Shown here: positions 29,079 to 38,500 of the stretch, piece by piece
Position numbering within the stretch: the stretch's first letter is position 1
How the letters are laid out: the number at the start of each line of letters is the position of its first letter
Origin: Candidatus Roseilinea sp.
GTDB taxonomy: Bacteria > Chloroflexota > Anaerolineae > J036 > Brachytrichaceae
Reading direction: 5' to 3'
Assembly (NCBI GenBank): GCA_025998955.1
Contig: AP024676.1
Location: 2,914,001-2,978,000 of the forward strand
Length of the DNA stretch: 64,000 nt
Position numbers and translations under genes: made by a program
The notes under the pieces: model-generated
Told to the model about the DNA's origin: nothing
The model's input: only the letters and a program-made list of their open reading frames with translations
The model's database searches: none

Positions 29079-30401
29079 ATGAAGATCCAAACTGCACGCT
29101 GGTTCATGGCTGGAATGCTGTTCATCATCGCCGGCTGCGCCACGGCCCCACCGACGACACCGGCGCCCGAGGCGCCAACAGCGCCGGCGACGAGCACGAG
29201 CGAACCCACGCCGATCGCAACTGTAACTGCCGAGCGCAAGGCCGCCGGCGGTGATGCCCAACAGACGATGAATGCAATCCGACCGGAATTCACGCGGGCG
29301 ACCACTGCGTTTGCGCTGGATCTGATCCAGCGGGTCGCCCGACAGGACGCGGACAAGAACGTCTTCATCTCTCCGGCCAACATCGCCATCGCCCTGGCGA
29401 TGACAGCGAATGGTGCGCGCAGCGAGACGCTGCAAGCGATGCTTGCGACAATAGGCAACGAGGGCGCGACGTTGGACGCGATGAATACCGACTACGCGGC
29501 GCTGCAGGCGTTACTCGAGCGTGACGATCCTAGCGTCGTCCTCACCATCGCCAATTCGCTCTGGGCGCGGGCCGGCGTCCCATTCCACACGGACTTTCTG
29601 CAGCGCACGCGGCGCTTTTACGACGCCGAGATCAGCGAGCTGGACTTCGCGCAGCCTTCTGCGCCGGATGTCATCAACGGCTGGGTAAGCGACAAGACCA
29701 ACGGCAAGATCAACGGTATCGTGAGCGACATCCCGCAAGAGACGATGCTCATCCTTATCAGCGCCATTTACTTCAACGGCGCATGGCAGACGCCTTTCAA
29801 CGCCGAACTGACTCAAGACCTGCCCTTCAACCTACTCGATGGGACGCAGAAACAAACCCCGACGATGTTCCGGTCCGGCATGTTCGAATACCTGAAGGGC
29901 GACGGTTTCCAGGCAGTGCGCCTGCCGTATGCGGGCGATGCACTCCGGATGGTCGTGTTCTTGCCAGACGAGGGCCGCACGCTGGCTGAGTTCCGGACGA
30001 TGCTCACGGTCGAGAACTGGGAAGCCTGGAGCGCTCAATTCGCCCCCAAGCAGGGACAACTGCTCCTCCCTCGCTTCAAGGCGCAGTATGACGTCACCTT
30101 GAACGAGGCGCTGCAAGCAATGGGCATGTCAGCAGCCTTCGACCCACGACGAGCGGATTTCTCCGGAATGCGGCCGGTCCCTCCTGTTTTAGTCATCAGC
30201 AGCGTGCGGCACTTGGCCTATGTGGATGTGAACGAAGCCGGCACAGAGGCCGCGGCGGCAACCTCCGTTCAGATGGGCGTCACTTCGGCCAGGCCAATCG
30301 AAGACATGTTCACGATGCACGTGGATCGTCCGTTCTTCTTCGTCATCGAAGACAGCGACACGGGCAACCTGATCTTCATCGGTTCGATCATCGAACCCTG
30401 A
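29079..30401 (+). CDS. Lipoprotein serpin (protease inhibitor)
   Basis: A 440-residue serpin that traps serine or cysteine proteases by loop insertion. A lipobox ends at Cys20 ('FIIAGC'), followed by a Pro/Thr/Ala linker to about residue 65, so the inhibitor is tethered outside the membrane. Serpin signatures include 'NVFISPANIAIALAMTANGA', 'ISAIYFNGAWQTPF', 'FRSGMFEYLKGDGFQAVRLPY' and the C-terminal 'VDRPFFFVIEDSDTGNLIFIGSI'. The reactive-loop hinge 'EAGTEAAAATS' matches the inhibitory consensus, so it should be a working inhibitor. Counting from the hinge places the scissile bond near Thr-Ser in 'QMGVTSARP', but this needs experiment. The target protease is unknown; the secreted subtilase at 55364 is one candidate in the window. 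Confidence 0.93.
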   Translation: MKIQTARWFMAGMLFIIAGCATAPPTTPAPEAPTAPATSTSEPTPIATVTAERKAAGGDAQQTMNAIRPEFTRATTAFALDLIQRVARQDADKNVFISPANIAIALAMTANGARSETLQAMLATIGNEGATLDAMNTDYAALQALLERDDPSVVLTIANSLWARAGVPFHTDFLQRTRRFYDAEISELDFAQPSAPDVINGWVSDKTNGKINGIVSDIPQETMLILISAIYFNGAWQTPFNAELTQDLPFNLLDGTQKQTPTMFRSGMFEYLKGDGFQAVRLPYAGDALRMVVFLPDEGRTLAEFRTMLTVENWEAWSAQFAPKQGQLLLPRFKAQYDVTLNEALQAMGMSAAFDPRRADFSGMRPVPPVLVISSVRHLAYVDVNEAGTEAAAATSVQMGVTSARPIEDMFTMHVDRPFFFVIEDSDTGNLIFIGSIIEP

Positions 30402-30439
30402 GCAGCGCGCTAGTCCAGCCTGGACGACCTGCAGCATTC

Positions 30440-30470
30440 AACGCCGCCGTAACGTAACTACGGCGGCGTT
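30440..30470. terminator. Hairpin between convergent serpin and FecR-HYR genes
   Basis: A perfect 12-base-pair stem (AACGCCGCCGTA with TACGGCGGCGTT) encloses ACGTAAC and ends five bases before the stop codon of the convergent gene. There is no clear T run on either side, so it may stop transcription only partly or with a factor. Confidence 0.55.
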
Positions 30471-30475
30471 GACGT

Positions 30476-33400
30476 TTACGGAGGCTCGCTCGGTGATTGC
30501 ACCGACGAGTCAGTTCCTGCACCGGACGTCGCATCGGCAGAGGGGGTTGGATCGTTAGGAGGTGGCGGCGATGGCGCCGGCGTTTCAGACCCAGACGACG
30601 GTGGCACCGGTGTAGGTGTCGGTGATGGCGGCACCGGTGTAGACGTTGGCGGTGGTAATGGCGTCGGCGTCGGCGACGGTGGCACCGGCGTGGGCGTCGG
30701 CGTCGGCGGCACCGGTGTAGGCGTCGGTGGCACCGGCGTGGGCGTCGGCGTCGGCGGCACCGGTGTAGGCGACGGTGGCACCGGCGTGGGCGTCGGCGTC
30801 GGCGGCACCGGTGTAGGCGTCGGTGGCACCGGCGTCGGCGATGGCGGCACCGGTGTAGGCGTCGGCGTCGGCGGCACCGGTGTAGGCGTCGGTGGCACCG
30901 GCGTGGGTGTCGGCGACGGTGGCACCGGCGTAGGTGTCGGCGTCGGCGGCACCGGTGTAGGCGTCGGTGAAGGTGGCACCGGCGTGGGCGTCGGCGTTGC
31001 GTACGTAACCAGCACGGTGAAGCTGCCGGTCGCTGCGTTGCCGGAGCGATCCGACGCCGAGCAGCTTACCGTCGTCGAGCCAACCGGGAACAGCGAGCCG
31101 GAGCGCGGCGTGCACGACGGCGTGACGGCGCCATCCACTGCGTCCTTGGCCGTAGCGCTGAAACTGACCGTCGCACCCGACGGGCCGGCTGCTTCAACCG
31201 TCACGTTCGCCGGCAAACTGAGGACCGGCGGCGTAGTGTCGCGAACTGTAACGTTGAAGCTCGCTGAAGCAGCGTTGCCGACGTTGTCCGTCGCGCGGCA
31301 GGTGACCGTGGTCGAGCCGAGCCCGAACACCGATCCGGAGCGTGGTGTGCAGATGGGCGTGATCGCACCGTCTACGATATCCTTGGCCGCCACATTGAAG
31401 CTGACCGTCGCGCCGGCCTCGCTGGTTGCCTCGACCGTTTGATCGGACGGCACGCTGATCGTCGGCGCGGTCGTATCGCGCACTGTTACTCGGAAGGTGC
31501 CGGTGGCCGAGTTGCCGGCGCTATCCGTCACACGGCAGGTGACCGTCGTCGTCCCGAGCGGGAAGGTCGTACCCGCGCGCGGACTGCACACGGGCGCGAT
31601 CGCGCCGTCCACTTCATCCTCGGCGCCGGCAGAGAAGTTCACCGTCGCGCCGGCGCTGCTGGTCGCCTCGATCGTCAGATCGCCTGGCATGGCTAGCACC
31701 GGTGGCGTCGTATCGCCGACGTTCACTCTGAAGCTGCCGGTCGCGGTATTGCCGGCACTGTCGGTGGCGCGGCAGTTGACCGTCGTCGAACCGAGGCCGA
31801 ACAATGCACCGGAGCGCGGCGTGCAGATCGCCGCCACATTGGGATCTACGACATCCGATGCAGTTACCGTATAGTTGACGATCGCACCCGACCGCGACGT
31901 CGCCCGGACGTTGATGGTATCGGGCAGGTTCAGACTCGGCGGCGTGGAATCCACCACGTTCACCTCGAACGTGCCGCTGGCCGAGTTACCCGCTCTGTCC
32001 GAAGCGCTGCATTGCACTGTGGTCTTGCCCAAGGCGAACGTGCTGCCGGAAGCCGGGCTGCAGTTCGGCGTGATTGGCCCATCCACCGCATCGCGGGCCG
32101 AAGCATCGAACCGAACCGTCGCGCCGGAGGGCCCGGTTGCTTCAACCGTCCGGTCGGACGGCACATTGATCGTCGGCGGCGTTGTGTCTCGCACGATCAC
32201 CGAGAAGCTCTCGCTGGCCTGGTTGCCGCGTGAATCTGAAGCGCGGCACGTGACGGACGTGGTGCCCAGTCCGAAGATCGAACCGGAGCGCGGCGTACAG
32301 GTCACTGCCACCGGGCCATCCACGGCGTCGCGCGCCGACACGTTGAAACTGACGCTCGCGCCGTTCGGCCCCGTGGCCGAGGCGTTGATCGGGCCCGGCA
32401 AGCTCAGGACCGGTGCAGCGGTGTCGTCCACGGTGACGTCGAAGGTGCGCGACGCGCTGTTGCCTTGCGAATCCGTCGCACGGCAGGTGACCGTCGTCAC
32501 GCCGAAGGGGAAGACCGAGCCGGGCCGCGGCGCGCAGGCGACCGGCACGATCCCGTCCACGGCGTCGTTGGCCGAGGCCACGAACGTGACGACCGCACCC
32601 GACTTGCTGGTTGCCTGGGCGAAGATCGAGTCGGGCACATTCAACACCGGCGCTTCCAGGTCGCGCACCGTGACCGAGAAGGAAGCAGCAGACGTGTTAC
32701 CCGCCTTGTCGGTGGCGACGCAACTCACCGAGGTCGTGCCGACGCCGAAGAGCGCGCCGGAGCGCGGCGAGCAGGTCGGCGTGATCAGGCCGTCTACGGC
32801 ATCTTCCGCCGCGGCGGAGAAGGAAACTTCCGCGCCACCACGCTGCGTGGCAACAGTGACGATCGAGTTAGGCAGGCGCAATACGGGCGCGGTCAGGTCG
32901 CGCACGTCTATGACGAAGCTCCCCTGCACTGCGTTGCCTGAACTATCCTCGGCCGTGCACGTCACCGTCGTCCTGCCGAGCGGGAAGGTTGCCCCTGGCT
33001 GCGCGGTGCACGAAGGTGTGATCAGACCGTCCACGGCGTCATTGGCGCGCACCGTGAAGGTGACCGGAGCGCCGCTGGCATTGACGGCAGCAACGATTCG
33101 ATCGGATGGGATCGTCAGCGTCGGCGGCACCCTGTCCACGACCGTGATCTTGAACGCGCCGGTAGACGTGCGTCCCCGCGAATTCGTCGCCGAGCACGTT
33201 ACCGTCGTCGTCCCAATTGGGAAAGTAGACCCAGACCGGGCGTCGCATTCGACCGGTAGCCGTCCGTCTTGCGTATCCGTTGCCGTCACCTCGAACTGGA
33301 CGACCGCACCGGACCGGCTGGTCGCTTGAACCGGAGTCAGCGCGGGCAAGGTGAGCGTTGGCGCATCGAATACAGCCGAGGTCAGCACCGGCGGCGGAGG

Positions 33401-34471
33401 TAATGTAGTGTTGCTCGCCGAAGAGACGATCACCCGACCATCGGTCACAGCTGCAGCCGGCTCGCTCCTGCGCCCGTCGGGAGCGTCCGCACGGAACTCG
33501 ATGCTGGCCGGCGTGGTGCCCGGCGGCGGAAGCAACTGGCCGCTCACGATGCCGTTCTCATCAGCTTTGAAGCGGGCCAGCTCTGCGCCGGTTTGTGAAT
33601 CGAGCACGACGACCGTCGAACTCTGCAACGTACGCGCAGTGAAGGCGAGGGCGCCTTCATCTGTCTTCTCACCTTCCACGACGGGAGGTTGTAAGTCCTT
33701 TGCTGTCTGACCATCCCGCGTCACGATGGCCTTTTCGCCTGCCAGGACGACGGTGGGCGGGCCGGTGCTGGTCTGAGCAACGACCTTGCCGAGGTCGGTG
33801 AACTGGCTGACCGTTCCTGCTTCGTCAACTTTCACCCGGAACGTCGCATCGGTCACGACGAACGTCGCGCCGATGCTCTCCACAACGAATCGGTCGGTGG
33901 CCGGCGTCGTGCTAGCGACAGCTTCACCTTTGACCAGCCGGAAGCCCGGGCTGGGCAGGATGCGCACTTGTGACCCGGCTGCGACGATGGCTTGTGAGCC
34001 GTCCGCGAACGTGATCGTGACCGGCGCAGTGGCGAAGACTTCATCGCCGATGTGCAGACTCGACGCCGTCACGTTGGAGCGCGGCAGCCACCATTGCAGG
34101 CCGAACACACCCTGGCGCGCTTCGGCCAGCGTGAAAGCGCCTTCCACTTGAGCGGCGACCGGCGGGCGCGTTCCACCGAAGAGGGCATAGCCGGCAGCAG
34201 CGAAGATAAGTGCGAAGGTTGCCGCAATTGCACCAACGACGCGCGGCGTAAAGACCTGGCGAATCAGATCCCAAAATCCAAGCGCTTCGGACTGCGGCCG
34301 AACGTGAGCAATGGTTGAGAGGCGCGCATTTTCAGCCAGCAATGCTTGCAGCATTTCGGCTCGGCGCTGTTCACTCAGAGGCGAGACCCGTTGACCAGAT
34401 GCGAAAAGCACGCGCTCGATGCGCGCCTCATCCCATCCTCCGTCGTTCTCGCTAACCAGATGCTCACTCAT
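30476..34471 (-). CDS. Giant FecR-domain protein with ten HYR repeats and a Pro/Thr tail
   Basis: A 1331-residue surface protein. Residues 1-74 are a helical cytoplasmic part resembling an anti-sigma N-terminus, and one membrane segment lies at about 75-98 ('VVGAIAATFALIFAAAGYALF'). A FecR domain follows at about 115-250 ('ITFADGSQAIVAAGSQVRIL', 'VVESIGATFVVTDATFRVKV', 'VVLAGEKAIVTRDG'). After a bridging Ig-like stretch, ten HYR (hyalin) repeats of about 75 residues each run from 375 to 1155, each with 'DAVDG', 'C-x-PRSG', 'F-x-G-TTVTC' and 'ATDS-GN'. The tail is a TPTPVPP repeat to about 1290. The design suggests a sensor or adhesin with an extended stalk. The convergent serpin is just downstream. 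No sigma factor gene is adjacent. Confidence 0.85.
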   Translation of the reverse strand: MSEHLVSENDGGWDEARIERVLFASGQRVSPLSEQRRAEMLQALLAENARLSTIAHVRPQSEALGFWDLIRQVFTPRVVGAIAATFALIFAAAGYALFGGTRPPVAAQVEGAFTLAEARQGVFGLQWWLPRSNVTASSLHIGDEVFATAPVTITFADGSQAIVAAGSQVRILPSPGFRLVKGEAVASTTPATDRFVVESIGATFVVTDATFRVKVDEAGTVSQFTDLGKVVAQTSTGPPTVVLAGEKAIVTRDGQTAKDLQPPVVEGEKTDEGALAFTARTLQSSTVVVLDSQTGAELARFKADENGIVSGQLLPPPGTTPASIEFRADAPDGRRSEPAAAVTDGRVIVSSASNTTLPPPPVLTSAVFDAPTLTLPALTPVQATSRSGAVVQFEVTATDTQDGRLPVECDARSGSTFPIGTTTVTCSATNSRGRTSTGAFKITVVDRVPPTLTIPSDRIVAAVNASGAPVTFTVRANDAVDGLITPSCTAQPGATFPLGRTTVTCTAEDSSGNAVQGSFVIDVRDLTAPVLRLPNSIVTVATQRGGAEVSFSAAAEDAVDGLITPTCSPRSGALFGVGTTSVSCVATDKAGNTSAASFSVTVRDLEAPVLNVPDSIFAQATSKSGAVVTFVASANDAVDGIVPVACAPRPGSVFPFGVTTVTCRATDSQGNSASRTFDVTVDDTAAPVLSLPGPINASATGPNGASVSFNVSARDAVDGPVAVTCTPRSGSIFGLGTTSVTCRASDSRGNQASESFSVIVRDTTPPTINVPSDRTVEATGPSGATVRFDASARDAVDGPITPNCSPASGSTFALGKTTVQCSASDRAGNSASGTFEVNVVDSTPPSLNLPDTINVRATSRSGAIVNYTVTASDVVDPNVAAICTPRSGALFGLGSTTVNCRATDSAGNTATGSFRVNVGDTTPPVLAMPGDLTIEATSSAGATVNFSAGAEDEVDGAIAPVCSPRAGTTFPLGTTTVTCRVTDSAGNSATGTFRVTVRDTTAPTISVPSDQTVEATSEAGATVSFNVAAKDIVDGAITPICTPRSGSVFGLGSTTVTCRATDNVGNAASASFNVTVRDTTPPVLSLPANVTVEAAGPSGATVSFSATAKDAVDGAVTPSCTPRSGSLFPVGSTTVSCSASDRSGNAATGSFTVLVTYATPTPTPVPPSPTPTPVPPTPTPTPVPPSPTPTPVPPTPTPVPPTPTPTPVPPSPTPVPPTPTPVPPTPTPTPVPPSPTPVPPTPTPTPVPPTPTPVPPTPTPTPVPPSPTPTPLPPPTSTPVPPSPTPTPVPPSSGSETPAPSPPPPNDPTPSADATSGAGTDSSVQSPSEPP
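30595..31010 (-). repeat. Coding minisatellite (PT-rich tail)
   Basis: About 400 bases made of GGCACCGG(T/C)GT and GGCGTCGGCG blocks in units of 9, 12, 18, 21 and 27 bases. On the minus strand it encodes the TPTPVPP/SPTP tail. All units are multiples of three, so length changes would preserve the frame. Confidence 0.9.
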
Positions 34472-34544
34472 GTTCTGCTTTGAAAGTCGTCGTGAGACGA
34501 TGAGCCCGCATTAGCAGAATCTTTGATCCCCCTCTTCTGCTCGG

Positions 34545-34550
34545 ATTATA
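34545..34550 (-). promoter_or_regulatory. Possible -10 box of the FecR-HYR gene
   Basis: TATAAT on the minus strand lies in an unusually AT-rich intergenic stretch (34490-34700) and would give a leader of about 66 bases. No convincing -35 box is seen. The rest of the 236-base gap shows no gene. Confidence 0.4.
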
Positions 34551-34707
34551 TATGGGTTTTCGTGACCTGCACGCTATCAAAACCTCAAAAAAGACACGAA
34601 ACACTAATTCTTCTCTCATTATATTCTAAGTCACATCACGTCAGGCTGGCGTAGGCCAGAAGTGCATTTAACACGTTTTATCATCGCTATCACAATAAAT
34701 GTCAAGT

Positions 34708-35496
34708 CTAATCTCTTCGAGCCACACAGAAAAGATAGGCGCCGATTTCGGGCAACGGCTCATCATATAGCGGCCTGAGCGACCGGTTTAGCATTTGTAG
34801 CAGAGGATTCTTAGCACTGGGAAAGAGCACCCACCTTCCGGTGATTTTCTTGGAAATCAGATTGGGCAGGCCGAAGTAGTGGCCCAGCTCAAGGGTCTGC
34901 AACGCGCGGGGAGAGAAGTAGTACCAGATGCGCTCGACGCCGAAGCCGGCGCGTTCGAGGCGCTCGCGCCAAACGGCCGGGCCATCGCAGTGATGGTGAC
35001 GTGAGATGCGATTGAAGAAGCGGCGGTACGCATCGCCGGCCACCTTTGCTCCTACGAACCAGTCCGTAAAGTGATCGGAGGGTGAACAAAAGAGGAGATA
35101 CCCGCCGGGCCGGAGGACGCGAAAGCACTCGGCGAGCACCGGATCTAGGTCGGGGATGTGCTCCAGCACCGAATTACTGACGATGGTTCGAAAGGCGCCG
35201 TCGGCGAAGGGCATATGCGCGCCGTCGGCCAGCGTGAGTAGCTTGTGCGCGCGGCGCGCGCGCGACTCCCAGAGCGGCCCGCGCCACGGGTCGAGGCCGA
35301 CATCGAGCGGGCGCGAGAAGGTGTGCGCGGCAAAGCTACCGTCGCCCGATCCCAGATCGAGCACCGGTTCGACGACCGGCAGCGCTTGATAGAACCGCGA
35401 CTCCACCGCCCGCAACAACGCGCGAAAGTAGGGCAATTCGATGAGTTGGTTCCACAGGAAGTCATACCCCGGCGGTTGCGCGAAGGCGTTCCTCAT
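34708..35496 (-). CDS. SAM-dependent methyltransferase, class I
   Basis: A 262-residue soluble enzyme. Motif I is 'PVLDLGSGDGSFAAHTF' (about residue 62, SAM binding), with motif II 'LDVGLDPWRG', 'LTLADGAHMPFADGAFRTIVSNSVLEHI' (the typical post-I acidic and NSVLEH pattern) and 'ECFRVLRPGGYLLFCSPSDHF'. This fits the Methyltransf_11 group. The C-terminal 90 residues, with an aromatic 'WYYFSPRALQTLELGHYFGLPN' segment, may recognise a lipid or glycan. The substrate is unknown. The gene is divergent from dnaE, with about 100 bases between start codons. Confidence 0.85.
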   Translation of the reverse strand: MRNAFAQPPGYDFLWNQLIELPYFRALLRAVESRFYQALPVVEPVLDLGSGDGSFAAHTFSRPLDVGLDPWRGPLWESRARRAHKLLTLADGAHMPFADGAFRTIVSNSVLEHIPDLDPVLAECFRVLRPGGYLLFCSPSDHFTDWFVGAKVAGDAYRRFFNRISRHHHCDGPAVWRERLERAGFGVERIWYYFSPRALQTLELGHYFGLPNLISKKITGRWVLFPSAKNPLLQMLNRSLRPLYDEPLPEIGAYLFCVARRD

Positions 35497-35599
35497 AGTG
35501 GGCAGACGTCGCTTTCCAAGCGAATGGGGATTTTAGCATTCGGCCGCGAGGGCCCAGCAATTTTTGTGCTATCCTCACTGCGCATCTTCGTCGTCGGCC

Positions 35600-38500
35600 A
35601 TGAGCTTTGTTCATCTGCACGTGCACTCCGAGTATTCGCTGCTCGACGGCTTCGGCAACATCAAGAAGCTGGTGCGGCGCGCCAAAGAACTGGACATGCC
35701 GGCGCTTGCGTTGACCGACCACGGCGCGATGTACGGCGTCATCGAGTTCTTCGACGTGTGCAGCGAGCTGGGGGTCAAGCCCATCGTCGGCGTCGAGCTC
35801 TACCTATGCAAGCGCGGGCGCCGGATGCAGGACAAGGACGTGAACTTCGACCGCAGCCCACATCACCTGCTCCTGCTGGCGATGAACAACGCGGGCTACA
35901 AGAACCTGATGAAGCTGTCGTCGCTGGCGCAATTGGAAGGCTACTACTACAAACCCCGCATTGACCACGACGCGCTGGCGCAATACAACCAGGGCCTGAT
36001 TTGCACCTCCGGCTGCCCATCGGCCGAGATCCCGCGCTTGATCCAGCAGGGTCAGTTCGAGCAGGCCCGCGCGGTGACGCAGTGGTACCTCGACCTATTC
36101 GGCGATCGCTTCTACTTCGAGCTGCAGGATCACGATCTACCCGAACTCAAACTGATCAACGAGACGCTCATCGCCTGGTCGAAGGAGATGAGTGTGCCGC
36201 TGGTCGCCACCAACGATGTGCACTACGTGCTGCGCGAGGACGCGCCCTCGCACGACCTGATGCTGTGCATCCAAACCGACGCGCTGCTGAGCGACAAGAA
36301 TCGGATGCGCTTCAACAATGACTCATACTATCTGAAAAGCGAAGCGGAGATGGCCGAACTCTTCGGCCAGATCGCGCCCGAAGCGCTGACCAATACGCTC
36401 GCAGTCGCCGACCGCTGCGACGTCACCCTGAAGTCGAAGACTTTCCACTTGCCGCACTTCCAACTGCCGCCGGGCTTTGCGTCGGACGCCGACTACCTGC
36501 GTCACCTGTGCTACCGGGGCTTCGAGGAGAAGTACGGCATTCCGGCGCAGCCCGCGCCCGACGCTCCGCCGGCCTCTGACGAGCCGGTGGACCTGACGGC
36601 GCGTTCGCCACTGGCGCTGCCGGAGTCGCGCGGCAACCCGGCCCTGCGGCCCAGCGCGCTGCGCCAACGGTTGGAATATGAACTCAGCGTGATCATCGAG
36701 ATGGGGTTCGCCACCTACTTCCTGATCGTGTGGGACCTCATCCGCTTCGCGCGCGAGTCGGGCATCTGGTGGAACGTGCGCGGCAGCGCCGCCGGCAGCA
36801 TGGTGTCCTATGTGCTCGGCTTGAGCTACCTGGAGCCGGTCAGCAACGATCTGCTGTTCGAGCGCTTCCTCAACCCCGGGCGCGTGTCCATGCCGGACAT
36901 TGACATGGACTTCCCTGACGACCAGCGCGGCCTGTTGGTGGACTACACCATCGCCAAATACGGGCGCGAGAACGTGGCGCAGATCATCACCTTCGGCACC
37001 ATGGCTGCGCGCGCCGCGCTCAAAGATGTGGGGCGCGTGCTCGACATCCCGCTGAACGAAGTATCGCGCATCACGTCGCTCGTGCCGGCCATCCCCGGCA
37101 AGCCCATCACGCTGACGCAGGCGCTGGAGCAGGTGCCCGAGCTCAAGCGGCTCTACGAGACCGAATCACACGTGCGCGAGCTATACGACCGCGCCATCAA
37201 GGTCGAGGGCACGGTGCGCAACGCCGGCACCCACGCCGCCGGCGTGGTGATCGCCGACCGCCCGCTGATCGAGTATGCGCCGCTGAACAAGCTGACCGGC
37301 ACACCGCTCACCCCGCAGCTCAACGCCGTCACCCAGTTCGAGATGACCCACCTGGAGGCCATCGGGCTGCTGAAGATGGACTACCTGGGGCTGTCCACGC
37401 TCACCATCATGCGCAAGGCGTGTGAGCTGATCGAGCAACGGCACGGCGTCCGGCTCAACCTGACCAACATCCCGATCCACGACCGGCGCATCTACGAGCT
37501 GTTGTCGCGGGGCGACGTGCAGGGGGTGTTCCAGGTGGAAGGCACCGGCATGCGCAATCTGATGATGCAGATGAAGCCGACGCGCTTCCAGCACGTGGTG
37601 GCGGCGCTGGCGCTCTTCCGGCCCGGGCCGATGGAGTACATCCCCACCTATATCCGCCGCATGCACGGCGAGGAACAAGTGGAATACCGCCACCCCGACC
37701 TGGCGCCGGCGTTAGGCGAGACCTACGGCATCTGCATCACCGGCGATGCGGTGTTGTTCGACCCCATCACCGGCCGGCGCTGCCGCATGGATGAAGCGCA
37801 GCATGTCCCCGATCTTCATCTGCAGAGCGTCGCGGAGGATCTTTCGCCGGCCGTCGGCCGCGTCGTTCACTGGGTACACAACGGGAAGAAACCGGTGTAT
37901 CGAGTAACGCTGCGCAACGGCGCCAGCATCAAAATGACGTCCGATCATCGTGTGCTGACCGAGGATGGTTGGATGCCGCTGAGCGCGCTCAAGCCTGGCG
38001 ACTTCATCGCCACGCCGCGACAGTTACTGGGGCCGAGCCGCGATTACGATCGAGACCGTCTGCGTGTGCTGGCTTACTTGATCGCCGACGGCGATTTGGG
38101 CAATCTCGCCGCCGTGAACTTCGTCTCTAAGGACCCGGCCTTGCTCGACGAGTATCGGCGCTGCTTGCGCGCGTTCCCGGATGTGCGCGAGACGAAAGTG
38201 CAGCAAGCGCGTCAGGTTTGGCGAATCGGCGCCGCTAAAGCGCAGGCATCGGCATATCACGAACCCAATGCTGTGTTAGCCTGGTTGCGCGAACTCGGGC
38301 TCAAACATATGCCAGGCGCCGAAAGGGGGGGATGCCGGAGCGATGAAAAGTTCGTGCCAAACTTCGTATTCGGTTTAAGCCAAGAGGCGATCGCGTTCTT
38401 CCTCGCTTCGTTGTGGGATTGTGATGGCTACGTTGGGCGTAAGCTATGCCACTATCGCACAATCTCCGCTCAGCTTGCCCATGACATCCAAACACTTCTG

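Noticed and set aside
30595-31010. Regular short repeats considered as a CRISPR array
   Set aside because: No unique spacers of constant length; the units are multiples of three and encode the TPTPVPP tail.
31875-33329. Plus-strand open frame of 484 codons opposite the HYR repeats
   Set aside because: It is the antisense image of the repeats; the minus-strand frame has ten aligned HYR domains.
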